Assembly: GCA_013001295.1 (NCBI GenBank)
Contig: JABDMW010000046.1
Span: 124,001 to 188,000, forward strand
Length of the DNA stretch: 64,000 bases
Reading direction: 5' to 3'
From: Hyphomonadaceae bacterium
GTDB taxonomy: Bacteria; Pseudomonadota; Alphaproteobacteria; Caulobacterales; Maricaulaceae
Shown: positions 63,101 through 64,000 of the stretch, piece after piece
Numbering within the stretch: the first letter of the stretch is position 1
How the letters are laid out: each line of letters starts with the position of its first letter
Notes under the pieces: generated by a model
The model's database searches: none
Seen by the model: the letters and a program-made list of their open reading frames with translations, nothing else
What the model was told of the DNA's origin: nothing
Program-made: the position numbers and the translations under genes

Positions 63101-64000
63101 AGGGTTAGGGGGAACTCCAAATTTTCCTGGAAAAAACCAAGGGTTTTTTGCTGTTGGGACTCCCGATAAATCACCGGCCACCAGAGCAGAATCCGGGGGT
63201 ACATACTGAAACAGCAAACTCCAGATGACGCTGGCAATGGCGAGAAAGAGAACGAGAGCGGAAACTTTTACAATATCCGGGGTTGCTTTGATGGCAATCG
63301 TGACAGTATCCCAAGCCGATTTCCAGGGCGATTCCGCAACTTCAGCAAAGATCGGTGGCTCAGCGTCTTTGTCAATCCAACGATCTCGTGCTTTGGCTAT
63401 TGGACCAGCCTTGATCGCGGAAAGTTTTTCTTTGGTGTCTTTTAAGTTTTTTAGCGGAGACTCCGCGCTGGCTTGACGGACATTATTTTCTACAAATTCG
63501 GCGAGAGCCTGTTCGTCTTCGATTTGCTCAATGGACAAGCCCGGCGTACCGGTAAATCCAAGGCCGTTTCTCCAATTGCCGCTGTAAAATTGCGGCCAGA
63601 CAGATTGGATCATTTCAACACTGTTCGCGACCAGATGATCAAATAAATGTTCGCCTTTAGTTATGAGGCCTGCAGCACGATAAACGCGCAGGAGTTGATC
63701 CCCGAAATGCCGGCTGACGGCCTCAAGAGCCTGGTCTTTATTCCCGTCTACGGAAAGTTCCATAAAAATATGGTTGGGCTCAACATATTGGTCTTTGCCG
63801 TCAATTTTTTCTCGTGCCCCCTCGACAATATTGATACTCATGAAGTGCACAAGTCCGCTGGCGTCGAGCGCATGTTGAGCATCAGGCAAAGCCGGATTTC
63901 CCAAGTCTTCAATAGCCTTTCTAATGTCTGCAATGTTGCTGTCTTTTGTTTTCGGGATTGCGGAAACAACAGTGACGAAGTTTTGTTGTTTTATCTGCGG
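60107..64000 (-). CDS. Large multidomain membrane protein with C-terminal DyP-type haem peroxidase domain; N-terminus beyond window
   Basis: C-terminal DyP signatures 'GFVDGISQP' (GxxDG), 'GSHIRRANPRD' (proximal His), 'FMCLNADIERQFEFIQQTWV'; about 8 TM segments in the N-terminal half; frame open to 64000 (track start 63904 is an internal TTG). Confidence 0.85.
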   Translation of the reverse strand, partial: PQIKQQNFVTVVSAIPKTKDSNIADIRKAIEDLGNPALPDAQHALDASGLVHFMSINIVEGAREKIDGKDQYVEPNHIFMELSVDGNKDQALEAVSRHFGDQLLRVYRAAGLITKGEHLFDHLVANSVEMIQSVWPQFYSGNWRNGLGFTGTPGLSIEQIEDEQALAEFVENNVRQASAESPLKNLKDTKEKLSAIKAGPIAKARDRWIDKDAEPPIFAEVAESPWKSAWDTVTIAIKATPDIVKVSALVLFLAIASVIWSLLFQYVPPDSALVAGDLSGVPTAKNPWFFPGKFGVPPNPDGIFVSVSVILKGLFLAFLFAITVSVASSKIWPTRKVRMGAIFPFIFALVVFVSFSPTNDWGAGYKEAAVVDGIYLNSGIWIISLLATLVLGAVTFLFERKSFSKSGSALVAFGMMSLLILSIGDLQIRLMASYPSLISSGQINGFDLRVLNRWDSASLGQLIFYPLIVSLIICSAILAFNASYPKFRLFTRKDMYAWLFLCVFILTLVTTFGGPVWPDANRLGSFVLALVLAIPATLAALAAVAGFIWAMLTRSEQKNTPIDNDPNVDDLATMLEREDENIAQNHMISIQTLLPEQWRIRFFLPLALHIVRIILGKNRYRPGFLASVGTVHFARWVHISNTNRLIFVSNYDGSWESYLEDFITKSATGMTGIWSNCVGFPRAKNLFFDGATDGDRFKRWARKSMKPTSFWYSAYPHLTAEKIRRNTLIRDGLARITTPSDAEAWVNLIGSIPRPDYALQSDKIQSLAFGGSGNLKVGRCLVVRSQVEGVDPYFQKWVSEIEKDVTFGESRPDGQAVYLAFSSAGMARLGCHKGLSQSENNPDNFEEDCIKFPPAFVMGMHSKSRSVLLGDLHQDNKSENWQWGNETNPAHAVVILYGETKSSKKSKAVRHIKISESDEFKALLKKHRKLVSDNKLVITKEIEFDRLPEAGPVREPFGFVDGISQPIMRGTKRAAGRGQSIHAVNPGEFIMGYKDNREYYPPSPQVNSHLDEDNVLPAIPRAQPQRYPRFLSNADEKFRDLGRNGSYLVIRQLEQDVDGFNAAVKREASRFEARRSKDAETMVKAKLMGRWPDGQSLTACPIKMETVNGKVTLSGMPTSKRFSREDNEFLLGEEDPQGHKCPYGSHIRRANPRDGLDVENPDSLAIANRHRILRRGRSYTDTKGRDKKGILFMCLNADIERQFEFIQQTWVGSCNFHGLNDEMDPITGQGFYHIDPKTKKRTFKTKDLSFTIQNPGQSRRLKGLKPFVTMRGGGYFFMPGREALDFIVKSADNPLLS

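Overview
The window is a contiguous stretch of what reads as an alphaproteobacterial chromosome (inferred from gene content such as AddAB, the aroA-cmk-rpsA-ihfB block and trpFBA/accD/folC). No rRNA, CRISPR array, integrase, transposase or phage gene was seen. Positions 1-12.9 kb carry an apparently complete protocatechuate 4,5-cleavage (lig) regulon: ligJ / VanA-type Rieske oxygenase / ligA / ligB / ligC / pobA / aldo-keto reductase on the minus strand, diverging from a LysR regulator, ligK, ligI, ligU, a DUF1932-type dehydrogenase and an MFS transporter on the plus strand. The rest is mostly housekeeping: acnA, yciB, an RNA helicase, ftsY, mtaB, tsaE, a fused amgK-murU ORF, addB, addA, trxA, folC, accD, oxyR, trpA/B/F, mscL, ihfB, rpsA, cmk, aroA, tRNA-Ala(GGC), putA and sdaA. 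The most interesting items are: (i) a giant membrane-anchored DyP-type peroxidase ORF (60107 to beyond the window end) with about 8 TM segments and a probable duplicated N-terminal domain; (ii) a LysR regulator with two tandem winged-HTH domains, plus two perfect T-N11-A palindromes in the two intergenic regions flanking it; (iii) an AmgK-MurU fusion; (iv) an FtsY with a ~430-residue charged repetitive extension; (v) a membrane-protein gene whose best start codon appears to be ATT. All calls come from reading the sequence and provided translations; no searches were run.
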